The notes under the pieces were generated by a model. That model searched no databases. It was given only the letters and a program-made list of their open reading frames with translations, and was not told where the DNA came from. Shown piece after piece: positions 18,941-28,424 of a stretch of 64,000 nt of DNA (position 1 is its first letter; each line of letters begins with the position of its first letter). Where the stretch lies: positions 6,396,001-6,460,000 of the forward strand of contig CP069300.1 of NCBI GenBank assembly GCA_016839165.1, in the 5' to 3' direction. This DNA is from Bradyrhizobium sp. PSBB068 (lineage in GTDB: Bacteria; Pseudomonadota; Alphaproteobacteria; Rhizobiales; Xanthobacteraceae). The position numbers and the translations under genes are program-made.

Positions 18941-19069
18941 TCTCCCTCGCCCCGCGCTTGCGGGGAGAGGGTCGGGGTGAGGGGTCGTTCCGCAGACTCG
19001 ATGTGCGGATGGACCCCTCACCCGAAGCCTTCGGCTTCGACCTCTCCCCGCAAGCGCGGGGCGAGGTGA
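18941..19069. repeat. Composite palindromic repeat, family B, copy 2
   Basis: CTCCCTCGCCCCGCGCTTGC at the left mirrors GCAAGCGCGGGGCGAGGTGA at the right, with inner arms GGGTGAGGGGTC and GACCCCTCACCC. It separates the GNAT and M16 peptidase genes. Confidence 0.8.
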
Positions 19070-19078
19070 AACCTCAAA

Positions 19079-20368
19079 TCAATGCAGCAGCGTCTTTGCC
19101 TTCGACTTCGTCAATCCTTCCGCAAAAGACACCGCCGTGTCCAGACCCCTGCCGCTGCCGAGGGCGACAACGGCAGGCCGGCTGCGCGACAGCAGCGCGC
19201 GGGCGGCATTGCGGCTCGATTCGACGCTGACCGCATCGATCCGCGCCACCAGTTCTTCCACCGTCTGCGGCCGGCCATAGGCCAGCACATGGCGTGCCAG
19301 CTGTTCGGCCCGGGATGAACAGCTTTCCAGCGCCATCAGCAACCCGGCCTTCATCTGCGCCTTGGCGCGGGCGACCTCGGCCTCCGTCAGGGTCTCGACG
19401 GCGTCATTGATGACGTCGACGATGACCTCCATCATTTCCGGCGCGTCGGCGGGGTCGGTCCCGGTGTAGAGGCCGAAGAAGCCGGTGTCGGTGTAGGGGG
19501 CGTGGAAAGTGTAGATCGAATAGCACAGCCCGCGCTTCTCGCGCACCTCCTGGAACAGCCGCGACGACATCCCGCCGCCGAGCGTGTTGGTGAAGACCTG
19601 CAGCGAGAACAGCGACAGGTCGGTCTGCGGCACGCCTTCGAGCGCCAGCGTCAGATGCGCCTGCTCGAGATCGCGATGCACCACCTTCGAGCCGCCCTTG
19701 CCGAACATCGCCGGCTGCGGCTTCGGCGCCGGCGTGGCGTCGAAGCTGGAAAATTTCTGCGCGACGTCCTCGACGACGCGCTTGTGATCGACCGCGCCGG
19801 CGGCGGCGACCACCATGTCGGGGGCGCGGTAATGGGTCGACAGATAGCCGCGCAGCGTGTCGCGGTTGAAGGCCTTCAGCGTCTTGGCGGTGCCGAGCAG
19901 CGATCGCCCCATCGGCTGGTCCGGGTAGCAGAGCTCGTTGAGATGCTCGAACACGACGTCGTCGGGCGTATCCTGCGCCGCGCCGATCTCCTGCACGATG
20001 ACGCTCTTCTCGCGCTCCAGCTCATCCGGCACGAAGGACGGATTGGCGAGGATATCGGAGAGCACGTCGAGCGCCAGCGGCACGTCGGCCTTCATCACCC
20101 GCGCATAATAGGCCGTGGTCTCGGTCGAGGTGCCGGCATTGAGGTCGCCGCCGACCGCCTCGATCTCCTCGACGATCTCGCGCGAGGAGCGCCGCGCGGT
20201 GCCCTTGAACGCCATGTGCTCCAGGAGATGCGAGATGCCGTGCTCGTTCGGTTTCTCGTCGCGCCCGCCGACGCCGGCCCAGACCCCAAGCGCCGCGGTC
20301 TCCAGATGCGGCATGGTGTCGGTGACGACGGTCAGGCCGCTCGGCAGCTTGGTGATTTCAACGCTCAT
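19079..20368 (-). CDS. M16 family zinc peptidase
   Basis: Zinc-dependent peptidase of 429 residues in the pitrilysin/mitochondrial processing peptidase group. The inverted zinc motif HXXEH is HLLEH (His47, Glu50, His51) in GISHLLEHMAFKGT, followed by the expected downstream Glu in the ETTAYYARV-to-EREKSVIVQEI region. The second half (GGGMSSRLFQEVREKRGLCYSIYTF) is the MPP-like substrate-handling domain. Length matches bacterial PepR/YmxG-like members. Its ATG overlaps the thrC stop by one base (TGATG), so it is translationally coupled to thrC, an arrangement frequent in Rhizobiales. Confidence 0.93.
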   Translation of the reverse strand: MSVEITKLPSGLTVVTDTMPHLETAALGVWAGVGGRDEKPNEHGISHLLEHMAFKGTARRSSREIVEEIEAVGGDLNAGTSTETTAYYARVMKADVPLALDVLSDILANPSFVPDELEREKSVIVQEIGAAQDTPDDVVFEHLNELCYPDQPMGRSLLGTAKTLKAFNRDTLRGYLSTHYRAPDMVVAAAGAVDHKRVVEDVAQKFSSFDATPAPKPQPAMFGKGGSKVVHRDLEQAHLTLALEGVPQTDLSLFSLQVFTNTLGGGMSSRLFQEVREKRGLCYSIYTFHAPYTDTGFFGLYTGTDPADAPEMMEVIVDVINDAVETLTEAEVARAKAQMKAGLLMALESCSSRAEQLARHVLAYGRPQTVEELVARIDAVSVESSRNAARALLSRSRPAVVALGSGRGLDTAVSFAEGLTKSKAKTLLH

Positions 20369-21783
20369 CAGGCAACTCCCTGCTTGGCGGCACGGCTGAC
20401 CGACAGCACGAAGCGCTCGACCTCGGCGGAATCATTCTTCATGACCGTCATCTGTTCTGATTTCGTCATCAACCCTCCGAGCCAGGCCGGCAGTTGCGGA
20501 CGCACCCCGCAGGCGGCCTCGACCGCATCGGGGAACTTGGCCGCATGCGCGGTCGACAGCACGATGTTCGGAACCCTCGAGTCGGAGGTGTCGCGATCGG
20601 CCACCGCGAGCGCCACTGCGGTGTGCGGATCGACCAGGTCGCCCGCCTCGCGCCAGGCGGCACGGATCGCCGCCGCCGTCTCGGTCTCGTCGGCGCGGCC
20701 GGCGTCGAAATCGCGGCGCACCGCGGCCAGCGTCGCATCAGGGAGCACGAAGCGGCCGGACTGCTTCAGCGAAGCCATCAGGCGGCGGACCTGGTCGGCG
20801 TCGCGGCCAGACGCCTCGAACAAGAGCCGCTCGAAATTCGACGACACCTGGATGTCCATCGACGGCGATGCCGTGGCGTGAACCTCGCGCACCTCGTAAT
20901 TGCCGGTCTTCAGCGTGCGCGGCAGGATGTCGTTGACGTTGGCCGCGATGCGCAGCCAGCGGATCGGCAGCCCCATGCGCTTCGCCACATAGCCGGCGAA
21001 GATGTCGCCGAAATTGCCGGTCGGCACCGTGAAGTCGACGGTGCGCGCGGGCGAACCGAGCGCCACCGCCGAGGTGAAATAATACACCACCTGCGCCACG
21101 ATGCGCGCCCAGTTGATCGAGTTGACGCCGGACAGCGCCACCGCGTCGCGGAAGCGATGGTTGTTGAACATCTCCTTCACCAGCGCCTGGCAATCGTCGA
21201 ATGTGCCTTCGATCGCCAGCGCATGGACGTTGGCAGCGCCGGTCGTCGTCATCATGCGGCGCTGCACCTCGGAGATGCGCCCGTTCGGGAACAGCACCAC
21301 GAGGTCGACATTGTCGAGATTGGCAAAAGCTTCGACCGCGGCGCCGCCGGTATCGCCCGAGGTTGCGACCACGATGGTGGTGCGCTGCGCCCGCTTGGCC
21401 AGCACATGATCCATCAGCCGCGAGATCAGCTGCATCGCGACGTCCTTGAACGCTAGGGTCGGCCCGTGGAACAGCTCGAGCAGGAACTGGTTCGGCCCGA
21501 CCTGGTCGAGCGGCACCACCGCAGGATGCCGGAACGTGGCATAGGCTTCGTTGGCCATACGGCCGAGCTCGGCATCGGAAATCTCGCCGGCGGCAAACGG
21601 CCTGATGATCTCGACCGCGACCTCCCAATAGGGACGGCCGAACAAGCCGGCGATGGTCTCATGCGACAGCTGCGGCCAGGTCTCGGGCACGTAGAGCCCG
21701 CCGTCGCGGGCGAGCCCGGTCAGCATCACATCGCAGAAGCCAAGCACCGGGGCCTCACCCCTGGTCGAAATATATCGCGTCAA
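20368..21783 (-). CDS. thrC: Threonine synthase
   Basis: PLP enzyme converting O-phospho-L-homoserine to threonine, last step of threonine biosynthesis. Motifs: YISTRGEAPVLGFCDVMLTGLARDG at the N-terminus, the PLP lysine in GPTLAFKDVAMQL (near residue 113), VATSGDTGGAAVEAF, and FTVPTGNFGDIFAGYVAKRMGLP. About 471 residues, as for class-I threonine synthases. I place the start at the TTG at 21783 because GGAGG lies four bases before it; an ATG at 21795 is also in frame and overlaps that ribosome site. First gene of a pair with the M16 peptidase. Confidence 0.95.
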   Translation of the reverse strand: MTRYISTRGEAPVLGFCDVMLTGLARDGGLYVPETWPQLSHETIAGLFGRPYWEVAVEIIRPFAAGEISDAELGRMANEAYATFRHPAVVPLDQVGPNQFLLELFHGPTLAFKDVAMQLISRLMDHVLAKRAQRTTIVVATSGDTGGAAVEAFANLDNVDLVVLFPNGRISEVQRRMMTTTGAANVHALAIEGTFDDCQALVKEMFNNHRFRDAVALSGVNSINWARIVAQVVYYFTSAVALGSPARTVDFTVPTGNFGDIFAGYVAKRMGLPIRWLRIAANVNDILPRTLKTGNYEVREVHATASPSMDIQVSSNFERLLFEASGRDADQVRRLMASLKQSGRFVLPDATLAAVRRDFDAGRADETETAAAIRAAWREAGDLVDPHTAVALAVADRDTSDSRVPNIVLSTAHAAKFPDAVEAACGVRPQLPAWLGGLMTKSEQMTVMKNDSAEVERFVLSVSRAAKQGVA

Positions 21784-21982
21784 ACCGCCCTCCAAAGGCT
21801 TCGCTCCGAGCCTTAAGCCTTTGATATCATGGATTTATCGAGTTCGCCGCATGCGACCCGAACGGCTCACCATAGAAGATCGGACTGGCAATGGGTAGCC
21901 CGAAGCGCGCGCATTGGGGGCGGCGCGGAGTCGTGCGGCGCGTTGCCTTCGCCTGATCATCAATAGCGCCGCATTCACCGAT

Positions 21983-22104
21983 GTCGTCCTGGCGAAAGCC
22001 AGGACCCCATAACCACCGCAGTTGGTGATGAACGGGATGGCGGCCCCAGCGCCGCGCAACAATTGAGATTCGGGGTAATGGGTCCTGGCTTTCGCCAGGA
22101 CGAC
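21983..22104. repeat. 122-bp composite palindrome, family A, copy 2
   Basis: Arms GTCGTCCTGGCGAAAGCCAG and the exact complement, with compensating changes relative to copy 1 (CCGG..CCGG changed to CTGG..CCAG in both arms). Length is identical to copies 1 and 3. Confidence 0.85.
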
Positions 22105-22125
22105 ACTGAGTTTGCAGCATTTCTT

Positions 22126-22230
22126 CGTCATTCCGAGGTGGCGCGAAGCGCCGAGCCCGGAATCCATTGGACCGCAGAACAAGCAGTGGAATGGATTCCG
22201 GGCTCTCGCTTCGCGAGCCCCGGAATGACG
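22126..22230. repeat. Palindrome, family C, copy 2
   Basis: Starts CGTCATTCCGAGG and ends CCCCGGAATGACG, with inner arms CCCGGAATCCATT and AATGGATTCCGGG. Related to the shorter element at 9936-9979. Confidence 0.75.
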
Positions 22231-22256
22231 GCGGAGAGAGGTCGGCGATATGCTCC

Positions 22257-22883
22257 CTACCCCTTCGGCGGCGCCAGCGGCTGCACGATCTCCTGGAACG
22301 GCGGCAGCGCCTCGCAGCGCGCGGCGTGCGCCTGCAGCGCCGGATAGCGCGCGTCGAACAGATGCGGATGCGCCTCGCGGGTGAAGCGCAGCGCGCAGGC
22401 CACGGCGATGTCGGCGTGACCGATACGATCGCCGAGCCAATATGGCGTCGGCACCGCCGCGCGCTCCTGATCCAGCACCGCGAGCACGCGGGAGATCTGT
22501 CCCTCGCAGCGCTCGACCCAGAGCTTGAGCTGCTCCTTGCGCAGCACGCGCTCGTAGACCAGGCTCACCGCCTTGTCGGCGAGCCCGGTCGCCAGCGCCA
22601 TGATGCGCAGATGCCGGCGCCGCTCGATGCCTGAGCGTGCAATCATCGCCTTGTCCGGCCCGACCAACTCGTCGAGATAATCCAGGATCGCGCTGCTCTC
22701 GATCAGCGCCTCGCCGTCGTCCAGCACCAGCGTCGGCACCCGCTGCACCGGATTATAGGCCGCAACCTGCTCCGCATCGCCGAAGGTCGACCACGGCTTG
22801 TGCTCGAACGGCAATCCATAAAGCCGCAGCGCGATCGCGGTGCGGCGGACGAAGGGCGAGTCGTACTGGCCGATCAGGAACAT
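22257..22883 (-). CDS. Glutathione S-transferase family protein
   Basis: Cytosolic protein of 208 residues. N-terminal thioredoxin-like domain (MFLIGQYDSPFVRRTAIALRLYGLPFE) with the likely catalytic Ser9, the glutathione-binding VPTLVLDDGEALIESSAILDYLDE, and a helical C-terminal domain containing YWLGDRIGHADIAVACALRF. These proteins conjugate or reduce substrates with glutathione; no neighbour indicates the substrate. Isolated gene flanked by repeats and the GNAT gene. Confidence 0.9.
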   Translation of the reverse strand: MFLIGQYDSPFVRRTAIALRLYGLPFEHKPWSTFGDAEQVAAYNPVQRVPTLVLDDGEALIESSAILDYLDELVGPDKAMIARSGIERRRHLRIMALATGLADKAVSLVYERVLRKEQLKLWVERCEGQISRVLAVLDQERAAVPTPYWLGDRIGHADIAVACALRFTREAHPHLFDARYPALQAHAARCEALPPFQEIVQPLAPPKG

Positions 22884-23039
22884 CTGTCATCTCGAAGGTC
22901 ATGCCGCAGCGGACCGCGGCCGCGAAAGCAGGGCTTTCGAGGTGTGGCGGTCGAGCCGAGGTCAGAGGTTGCGCTTTGCACCATCCTAGATGGACCGCGC
23001 TGCATTGCAACCGGATCATGATCCGATCTGTGTGACGAG

Positions 23040-23633
23040 CTATGCAATCACCGGCACATGCCTCGCCGCATCGCGCGGCAGTTTGCCATTGAGCCTCGGA
23101 TCATCCGCCACCTCGATCTGCCGCTTGAACGCGCGGAAGCCGGAGCGCTGGTAGAACGCGACCGCTGAGGGATGATCGAAGGTGCAGGTGTGCACCCAGA
23201 CGCGGCCGACATCGCGCGACCAGGCGATCTCCAGCGCGCGGTTCATCAGGAAGCGCGCGGCGCCGGTGCCGATGAATTTTGCGGTGACGCCGAAATAGAG
23301 CAGCTGGCATTCGCCGTCCACGCTGAAGTCGAGCTCAAGCAGGCCTTCATCCTGGCTATCGACGACCAGCCCGTAGAGCTCGACCCCGGGCGCGTGAATG
23401 CGCCCGGCGAGATCGGCGTCATCGAGCCCGCTGCGGGTAAACCACAGCCATTCCTCGCCGACGCGGCGGTAGAGATCGCGATACCAGTCGAGCGCGGGCG
23501 GCTCGACCTTGCGTAGGCGCCACGCGCCGGGCGGATCATCGCGCATCGGCGGGCGCGCAGTCATTTCCAGATGCGTGACGACGGCGGCGACCTTGCCGTG
23601 GGGAATGTCGGAGTAACCGTCGGGCAGCAGCAT
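23040..23633 (-). CDS. GNAT family N-acetyltransferase
   Basis: Putative acetyltransferase of 197 residues. The GNAT core runs from ELYGLVVDSQDEGLLELDFSV through LLYFGVTAKFIGTGAARFLMNRALEIAW (acetyl-CoA loop, GTGAARFL) to VWVHTCTFDHPSAVAFYQRSGFRAFKRQ (the typical HPSAxxFYxRxGF element). An N-terminal extension of about 30 residues is less sure; a later Met at MRDDPP could also start the protein. Substrate unknown. Confidence 0.87.
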   Translation of the reverse strand: MLLPDGYSDIPHGKVAAVVTHLEMTARPPMRDDPPGAWRLRKVEPPALDWYRDLYRRVGEEWLWFTRSGLDDADLAGRIHAPGVELYGLVVDSQDEGLLELDFSVDGECQLLYFGVTAKFIGTGAARFLMNRALEIAWSRDVGRVWVHTCTFDHPSAVAFYQRSGFRAFKRQIEVADDPRLNGKLPRDAARHVPVIA

Positions 23634-23758
23634 TAGGCGACCTTATTTCTGCGTATCGGCCGGAGATATTCGCATGTCGCGGCACATGCAATGCGACGTG
23701 CGATGCAGGAGCTGCAGGAAGAACTGGCGAAATAGAGCGCGCGATACGAGCCACATAT

Positions 23759-23880
23759 GTCGTCCCGGCGAAGGCCGGGACCCATTGCCACAAAGTGGAG
23801 TTGTTAAGGCACGCTGTGGCCCCAGCGCGCGAAACAATTTGGCATTCGTGGTTATGGGTCCCGGCCTTCGCCGGGACGAC
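23759..23880. repeat. 122-bp composite palindrome, family A, copy 3
   Basis: Same outer arms and length as copy 1; located between the GNAT and acylase genes. Confidence 0.85.
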
Positions 23881-23920
23881 TGCGGAGTTTGTGGCGCGGT
23901 CAGTGAGAGTACGCTCCCCC

Positions 23921-26365
23921 TCACCTCGGCGTCAGCGAGATCGCCTCGGCGGCTGCGGCTTCCACCGCGCCGCGGCTGTAGAGCAGCGGGACATACTGCC
24001 CCGTCGCCCAGAGCGGGGCGAGGTCGCGGTAGTGGCCGCTGAAGGGATCGCCGGATTGGCCTGGCGTGTTGATGGTGCGGCTCGCATCCCAATTGCCGAC
24101 ATCGAGCACCATGCGGAACGAGGCGCCCGCGGTGAGATGATAGTCGGTGCGGCGATAAGTGGCGGCGCGCGGCACATTGGCGGCGCCGCCGAAGGCGAGC
24201 GGGCCGACCTGCATCTGCGCCGCGGTTGCCTTGTCGGCGAGCGGCATCAGCGCGTGGTCGAACTTGGCGACGTGCAACCGGCCCCAGCGCCACATGGACG
24301 CATCGCTCCCGAGCTTGTCGGTGACATCGGCGACGGCCGCGCCGAGGCTGTCGCGCAGCACGCGGTCGCGCTCCGCTGCCGGATCGTTGCCGAGCGCAGC
24401 GTCGGGCTTTTCGAGATAGCCGATGATGGCGGAAATGCTGGAAGCCTCCGGCGCGATCAGCTCGGCCGCTTTCGGCGCCGTGGTCTTAAGCAGCACCGGG
24501 CCGAGGTGGTTTGCGATCCACACTTCATAGACAGCAGCCGCGGCGCTGTCCTCGGCGTCGCGCGCATCCCAGGCCTTGAGCAGGTCGAGACCCTTCTTGA
24601 CGTTGGCATCGTCCGACGTGAGCGGCCTCAAAAGCGCGACGAGGCGCCGCGCGAGCATACCGGTGTCGTCGTTCTGCAACGCCATCGCATCTGCCAGCGT
24701 CACCTTGCTGTTGGCCTGCAGCACCTCGGTGATGCGCTGCCAGCGCGCGCTGTCGGACCACTCGAAGCCGACCCGGCGCTCGTTCACCGGATAATCCGCC
24801 GGCAGGTTCATCTGGTTGGCGGTGGCAATAAAGCCCTGCTTCGGCTGGTACAGCTTCGGCAATTCATCGAGCGACAGGAAACCCTGCCACTCGTAACGAC
24901 CGTCGCCCGGCACCGGCATCAGGCCGTCGAAGCTGGTGCGGCGCGGCGTCTTGCCGGCCGCGACCCAGCCGATATTGCCTGACGTGTCGGCGTAGACCTG
25001 GTTCTCCGACGGCGCGCCCCAGCGCCGCATCGCGCCGAGGAAGCTGGTCCACGACTTCGCGGTCATGTAGTCGGACGAGCCGAAATAGGCCGAGGTGCCT
25101 GGCTCGAACCAGATCGAGCGCACCGCGAACGCGTGCTTGTTGTCGGCGTCGACGAAGATCACCGGGCCGTGGCGGGTGAACTTCAGCTCGAGGTCGCGGT
25201 CGGCCTCGCCCTTCACCGCTTCCTTCTCATGCACGACCTTCATGTCCTCCCAGCCCGTGCCGTAGCGGTACTGGTTCGGATTGTCAGGGTTGAGCTCGTA
25301 GACGTAGAGGTCTTCCTGGTCGACGTTGAAGATGGTGAGACCGAACGCGATGGTATCGTTGTGGCCGATCGAGATGCCCGGCAAAGCCGGCTCGCCGGCG
25401 CCGATCACCGAGATGCCGGGCGCGTTGAGGCCGACGATGTAGCGCAGCGACGGCACCGAATGCTCGCGATGCGGATCGTTGGCGAGGATCGGACGTCCGG
25501 TCGCGGTGCGCGACGCCGCGATCACCCAGTTGTTGGAGCCGATGGTGTCGCGCTGCTGGTCGGCCTCGGCCAAAAACCGGTCGGGATCATGCGCCAGCGC
25601 CGCCTTCTGGTCCTTCGGCGCGGCGAACTTCACCGGGCGCGTGGCGAGGTCGTAGGCCTCGAGCACGCCTTTCGGCACGCTGCAGGGATCGAGCCCCTCG
25701 GGAATCTTCGTGGTCCAGTCCGGCTCCAGCTTGACGCGGAAGCGATCGGCATCGAGTCCTGCGGCGCAGGCGACCAGTGCGCGCTTCACCTCGGAGGCGA
25801 CGTTGCGCGTTAGTCCGTGGCTACGCACGCGCACGACATCCTCCGCTGACCACAGGTCCGGCTTCGTCCCGGCGATCCGAAACTCGATCGGCAGCGGACG
25901 CTTGCCCGCGTTGACGTCGGCAACATAGGCGTTGACGCCGGCGACGAACGCCTCGGCATAGGTTTTCGCCTTCGGGCCATAGGCGGCCCATTCCGCATTC
26001 ATGTCGCCGCGATAGAGGAACAGGCGCAGCGCCTTGTCCTGCTCGGCATAAGCGGGGCCGAAGTCTTTCGCCAGCAGGCCGAGCCCGCGCTTGCGCCAGA
26101 GATCGATCTGCCAGAGCCGGTCGCGCGCGGCGTTGAAGCCCTGCAGGAAGAACAGGTCGTGCTCGTTGCCGGCATAGATGTGCGGGATACCCCAGACGTC
26201 GACCAGGATCTGGCCCGGCGCCTTCAACCCGGCGACGTCGGTTTTCACCTCGCGCGCCGACACAAGCGCGCTCGGCTTCTCGCGCGCGGTGGCGGGAGCT
26301 GCGAGCATCGCGGTGCAGAGCGCGGCAGCGAGCAGTCTGGTGACGCGGTTGAGATCCGTGTTCAT
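23921..26365 (-). CDS. Penicillin acylase family Ntn-hydrolase (acyl-amide hydrolase)
   Basis: Secreted N-terminal-nucleophile hydrolase of 814 residues. Signal peptide at MNTDLNRVTRLLAAALCTAMLAAPATA, alpha chain with VDVWGIPHIYAGNEHDLFFLQGF, a spacer, and the self-cleavage site before Ser in TIGSNNWVIAASRTATGRPILANDPH, where the serine becomes the nucleophile of the beta chain. Members deacylate penicillins, cephalosporin side chains or acyl-homoserine lactones; sequence alone does not choose. The ATG at 26365 is preferred over 26377 because GGAG sits seven bases before it. Probably periplasmic heterodimer after autoprocessing. Confidence 0.93.
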   Translation of the reverse strand: MNTDLNRVTRLLAAALCTAMLAAPATAREKPSALVSAREVKTDVAGLKAPGQILVDVWGIPHIYAGNEHDLFFLQGFNAARDRLWQIDLWRKRGLGLLAKDFGPAYAEQDKALRLFLYRGDMNAEWAAYGPKAKTYAEAFVAGVNAYVADVNAGKRPLPIEFRIAGTKPDLWSAEDVVRVRSHGLTRNVASEVKRALVACAAGLDADRFRVKLEPDWTTKIPEGLDPCSVPKGVLEAYDLATRPVKFAAPKDQKAALAHDPDRFLAEADQQRDTIGSNNWVIAASRTATGRPILANDPHREHSVPSLRYIVGLNAPGISVIGAGEPALPGISIGHNDTIAFGLTIFNVDQEDLYVYELNPDNPNQYRYGTGWEDMKVVHEKEAVKGEADRDLELKFTRHGPVIFVDADNKHAFAVRSIWFEPGTSAYFGSSDYMTAKSWTSFLGAMRRWGAPSENQVYADTSGNIGWVAAGKTPRRTSFDGLMPVPGDGRYEWQGFLSLDELPKLYQPKQGFIATANQMNLPADYPVNERRVGFEWSDSARWQRITEVLQANSKVTLADAMALQNDDTGMLARRLVALLRPLTSDDANVKKGLDLLKAWDARDAEDSAAAAVYEVWIANHLGPVLLKTTAPKAAELIAPEASSISAIIGYLEKPDAALGNDPAAERDRVLRDSLGAAVADVTDKLGSDASMWRWGRLHVAKFDHALMPLADKATAAQMQVGPLAFGGAANVPRAATYRRTDYHLTAGASFRMVLDVGNWDASRTINTPGQSGDPFSGHYRDLAPLWATGQYVPLLYSRGAVEAAAAEAISLTPR

Positions 26366-26420
26366 GTTGTTCTCCAATGGTTGTTATTGGTTGGAAGTCT
26401 GCATCCGCGGTGATGGCGTG

Positions 26421-26548
26421 CCCCCTCTCCCGCTTGCGGGGGAGGGCTGGGGTGGGGGTTTCGCCGCGATGGGACTAGTCGCTATGCGGAGAGAGCCCCC
26501 ACCCGCCGCGCTACGCGCGTCGACCTCCCCCGCAAGCGGGAGAGGTGA
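26421..26548. repeat. Composite palindromic repeat, family B, copy 3
   Basis: CCCCTCTCCCGCTTGCGGGG at the left mirrors CCCCGCAAGCGGGAGAGG at the right, with inner arms GGGTGGGGG and CCCCCACCC. It sits between glpK and the acylase gene. Confidence 0.8.
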
Positions 26549-26572
26549 AGAAACTCTGCCGCACGAGTTCAA

Positions 26573-28075
26573 CTACTCCCCCTCGTCGCTCGCCAGCACG
26601 CCCTTCACGGCGCGCGCCCAGCCGGCGAGCTTGCGCTCGCGGGTCGCCTCGCTCATCGCCGGCCTGAAGCGGTGCTCGAGCCGCCAATTGTCGGCGAACT
26701 TCGCCGGCTCCGGGTAGACGCCGGCCTCGAGGCCGGCGAGATAGGCCGCGCCCAGCGCCGTGGTCTCCTGGATCATCGGGCGGTCGACCGGCGCGTTGAG
26801 CAGGTCGGCGAGCCGTTGCATGGTCCAATCGGATGCGGTCATGCCGCCGTCGACGCGCAGCACGGTGTTGGCGGCGTTGGCCTCGGGCCAGTCGGTGCGC
26901 ATCGCAGCCCACAGATCGAAGGTCTGGTAGCAGACGCTCTCAAGGGTCGCATGCGCGAGCTCGGCCGGGCCGGTGTTGCGGGTCAGCCCGAACAGCGCGC
27001 CGCGTACGCGCGGATTCCAGTATGGCGCGCCCATGCCGACGAAGGCCGGCACCAGATAGACGCTCTGCATCGAGTCGGATTTGTCGGCAAGCGGGCCGGT
27101 CTCGGCGGCGTGCTTGATGATGCCGAGCCCGTCGCGCAGCCACTGCACCGCGGAGCCGGCGACGAAGATCGAGCCTTCGAGCGCGTAGGTGCGCTGGCCG
27201 CCGAGCTGATAGGCAATCGTCGTCAGCAGCTTGTTCTTCGAGGCCACCGGCGTGGTGCCGGTGTTGAGCAAGGCAAAACAGCCGGTGCCGTAGGTCGACT
27301 TCATCATGCCGGGCTCGAAGCAGGCCTGGCCGATGGTCGCGGCCTGCTGGTCGCCGGCAATCCCGGAGATCGCGATCGGGCCGCCGAACAGATCCGCCGT
27401 GCTCTCGCCGAACCGGGCGGAGGAATCCTTCACCTCCGGGAGCATCGAGCGCGGCACGCGCAGGAGGTTGATGAGGTCGTCATCCCACACGCCGGTGTGG
27501 ATGTTGAACAGCAGCGTGCGCGAGGCGTTGGTGGCGTCTGTCGCGTGCACCCGGCCGCCGGTGAGCCGCCATAGCAGGTAACAATCGATGGTGCCGAACA
27601 ACAGCTCGCCGCGTTCGGCGCGCTCGCGCGCACCCGGCACGTGATCGAGAATCCAGGCGACTTTCGTCCCCGAGAAATAGGGATCGATAATGAGACCGGT
27701 CTTGGCCGAGATCACAGGCTCATGGCCCTCGGCCTTGAGTCTTGCGCAGATGTCGGCGGTGCGGCGGTCCTGCCAGACGATGGCGCGGTGCACGGCCTGC
27801 CCCGTGGCGCGGTCCCACACCACGGTGGTCTCGCGCTGGTTGGTGATGCCGATCGCGGCGATGTCCTTGGCCTTCAGGCCGGCCTTTTCCAGCGCCTCGC
27901 GGCACACCATCACGGTCGAGGTCCAGATGTCGTCCGGCTCGTGCTCGACCCAGCCGGAAGCCGGGAAATGCTGCGGAAACTCCTGCTGCGCGACCGCGGC
28001 AATGGAGATGTCGCCGCGAAACACCATGGCGCGCGACGATGTGGTGCCCTGATCGATGGCCAGCACGAAAGACAT
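26573..28075 (-). CDS. glpK: Glycerol kinase
   Basis: FGGY-family kinase of 500 residues that phosphorylates glycerol to sn-glycerol 3-phosphate. N-terminal phosphate loop [43 protein letters not shown] (glycerol-binding Arg and substrate contacts), [30 protein letters not shown] and the C-terminal [22 protein letters not shown]. Length matches the family. No glpF or glpD is adjacent. Confidence 0.97.
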   Translation of the reverse strand: MSFVLAIDQGTTSSRAMVFRGDISIAAVAQQEFPQHFPASGWVEHEPDDIWTSTVMVCREALEKAGLKAKDIAAIGITNQRETTVVWDRATGQAVHRAIVWQDRRTADICARLKAEGHEPVISAKTGLIIDPYFSGTKVAWILDHVPGARERAERGELLFGTIDCYLLWRLTGGRVHATDATNASRTLLFNIHTGVWDDDLINLLRVPRSMLPEVKDSSARFGESTADLFGGPIAISGIAGDQQAATIGQACFEPGMMKSTYGTGCFALLNTGTTPVASKNKLLTTIAYQLGGQRTYALEGSIFVAGSAVQWLRDGLGIIKHAAETGPLADKSDSMQSVYLVPAFVGMGAPYWNPRVRGALFGLTRNTGPAELAHATLESVCYQTFDLWAAMRTDWPEANAANTVLRVDGGMTASDWTMQRLADLLNAPVDRPMIQETTALGAAYLAGLEAGVYPEPAKFADNWRLEHRFRPAMSEATRERKLAGWARAVKGVLASDEGE

Positions 28076-28424
28076 GAGCGTTTCCCTTGAGGCTTGGTAG
28101 CAGGCGCCAAGGGAGCGGATTACCGCGGCGAGGTCAAGCTTTGGGAAGGTGGTGGTGAGAGACCCACGGTCCTAAGGCGCGAGTGGCGCCACACGCTCCG
28201 CTGTCGTCCCGGCCTAGTGCGCAATTGCGCACGGGGGCCGGGACCCATACTCCGCGGCGGTTGTTGTAGGCGGGACTCGTCATCCCATGAGCGTGCGACA
28301 ATGACCCTCGGTGGTTATGGGTCCCGGCCTTCGCCGGGACGACACTGAACGCTTGGTACCGCCGGTGATTCATGCACCTACATTCTGTGATCCGCGCCAG
28401 CGGGTCCGCGCGAAGCGCGGCCGA
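28076..28424. other. Intergenic region with a family A repeat
   Basis: This 349-bp gap between the SGNH gene and glpK contains the altered family A element at 28203-28343. I see no gene in it. Confidence 0.5.
28203..28343. repeat. Composite palindrome, family A, copy 4 (altered)
   Basis: Right arm is the standard family A arm. The left arm is interrupted by an extra palindromic segment (GTGCGCAATTGCGCAC), giving 141 bp instead of 122. Confidence 0.75.

Larger units (their letters stand above)
21784..22256. other. Repeat-bearing intergenic region
   Basis: About 470 bp between thrC and the GST gene. It holds a family A palindrome (21983-22104) and a family C palindrome (22126-22230) side by side. 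I see no gene in the remainder. Confidence 0.6.
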
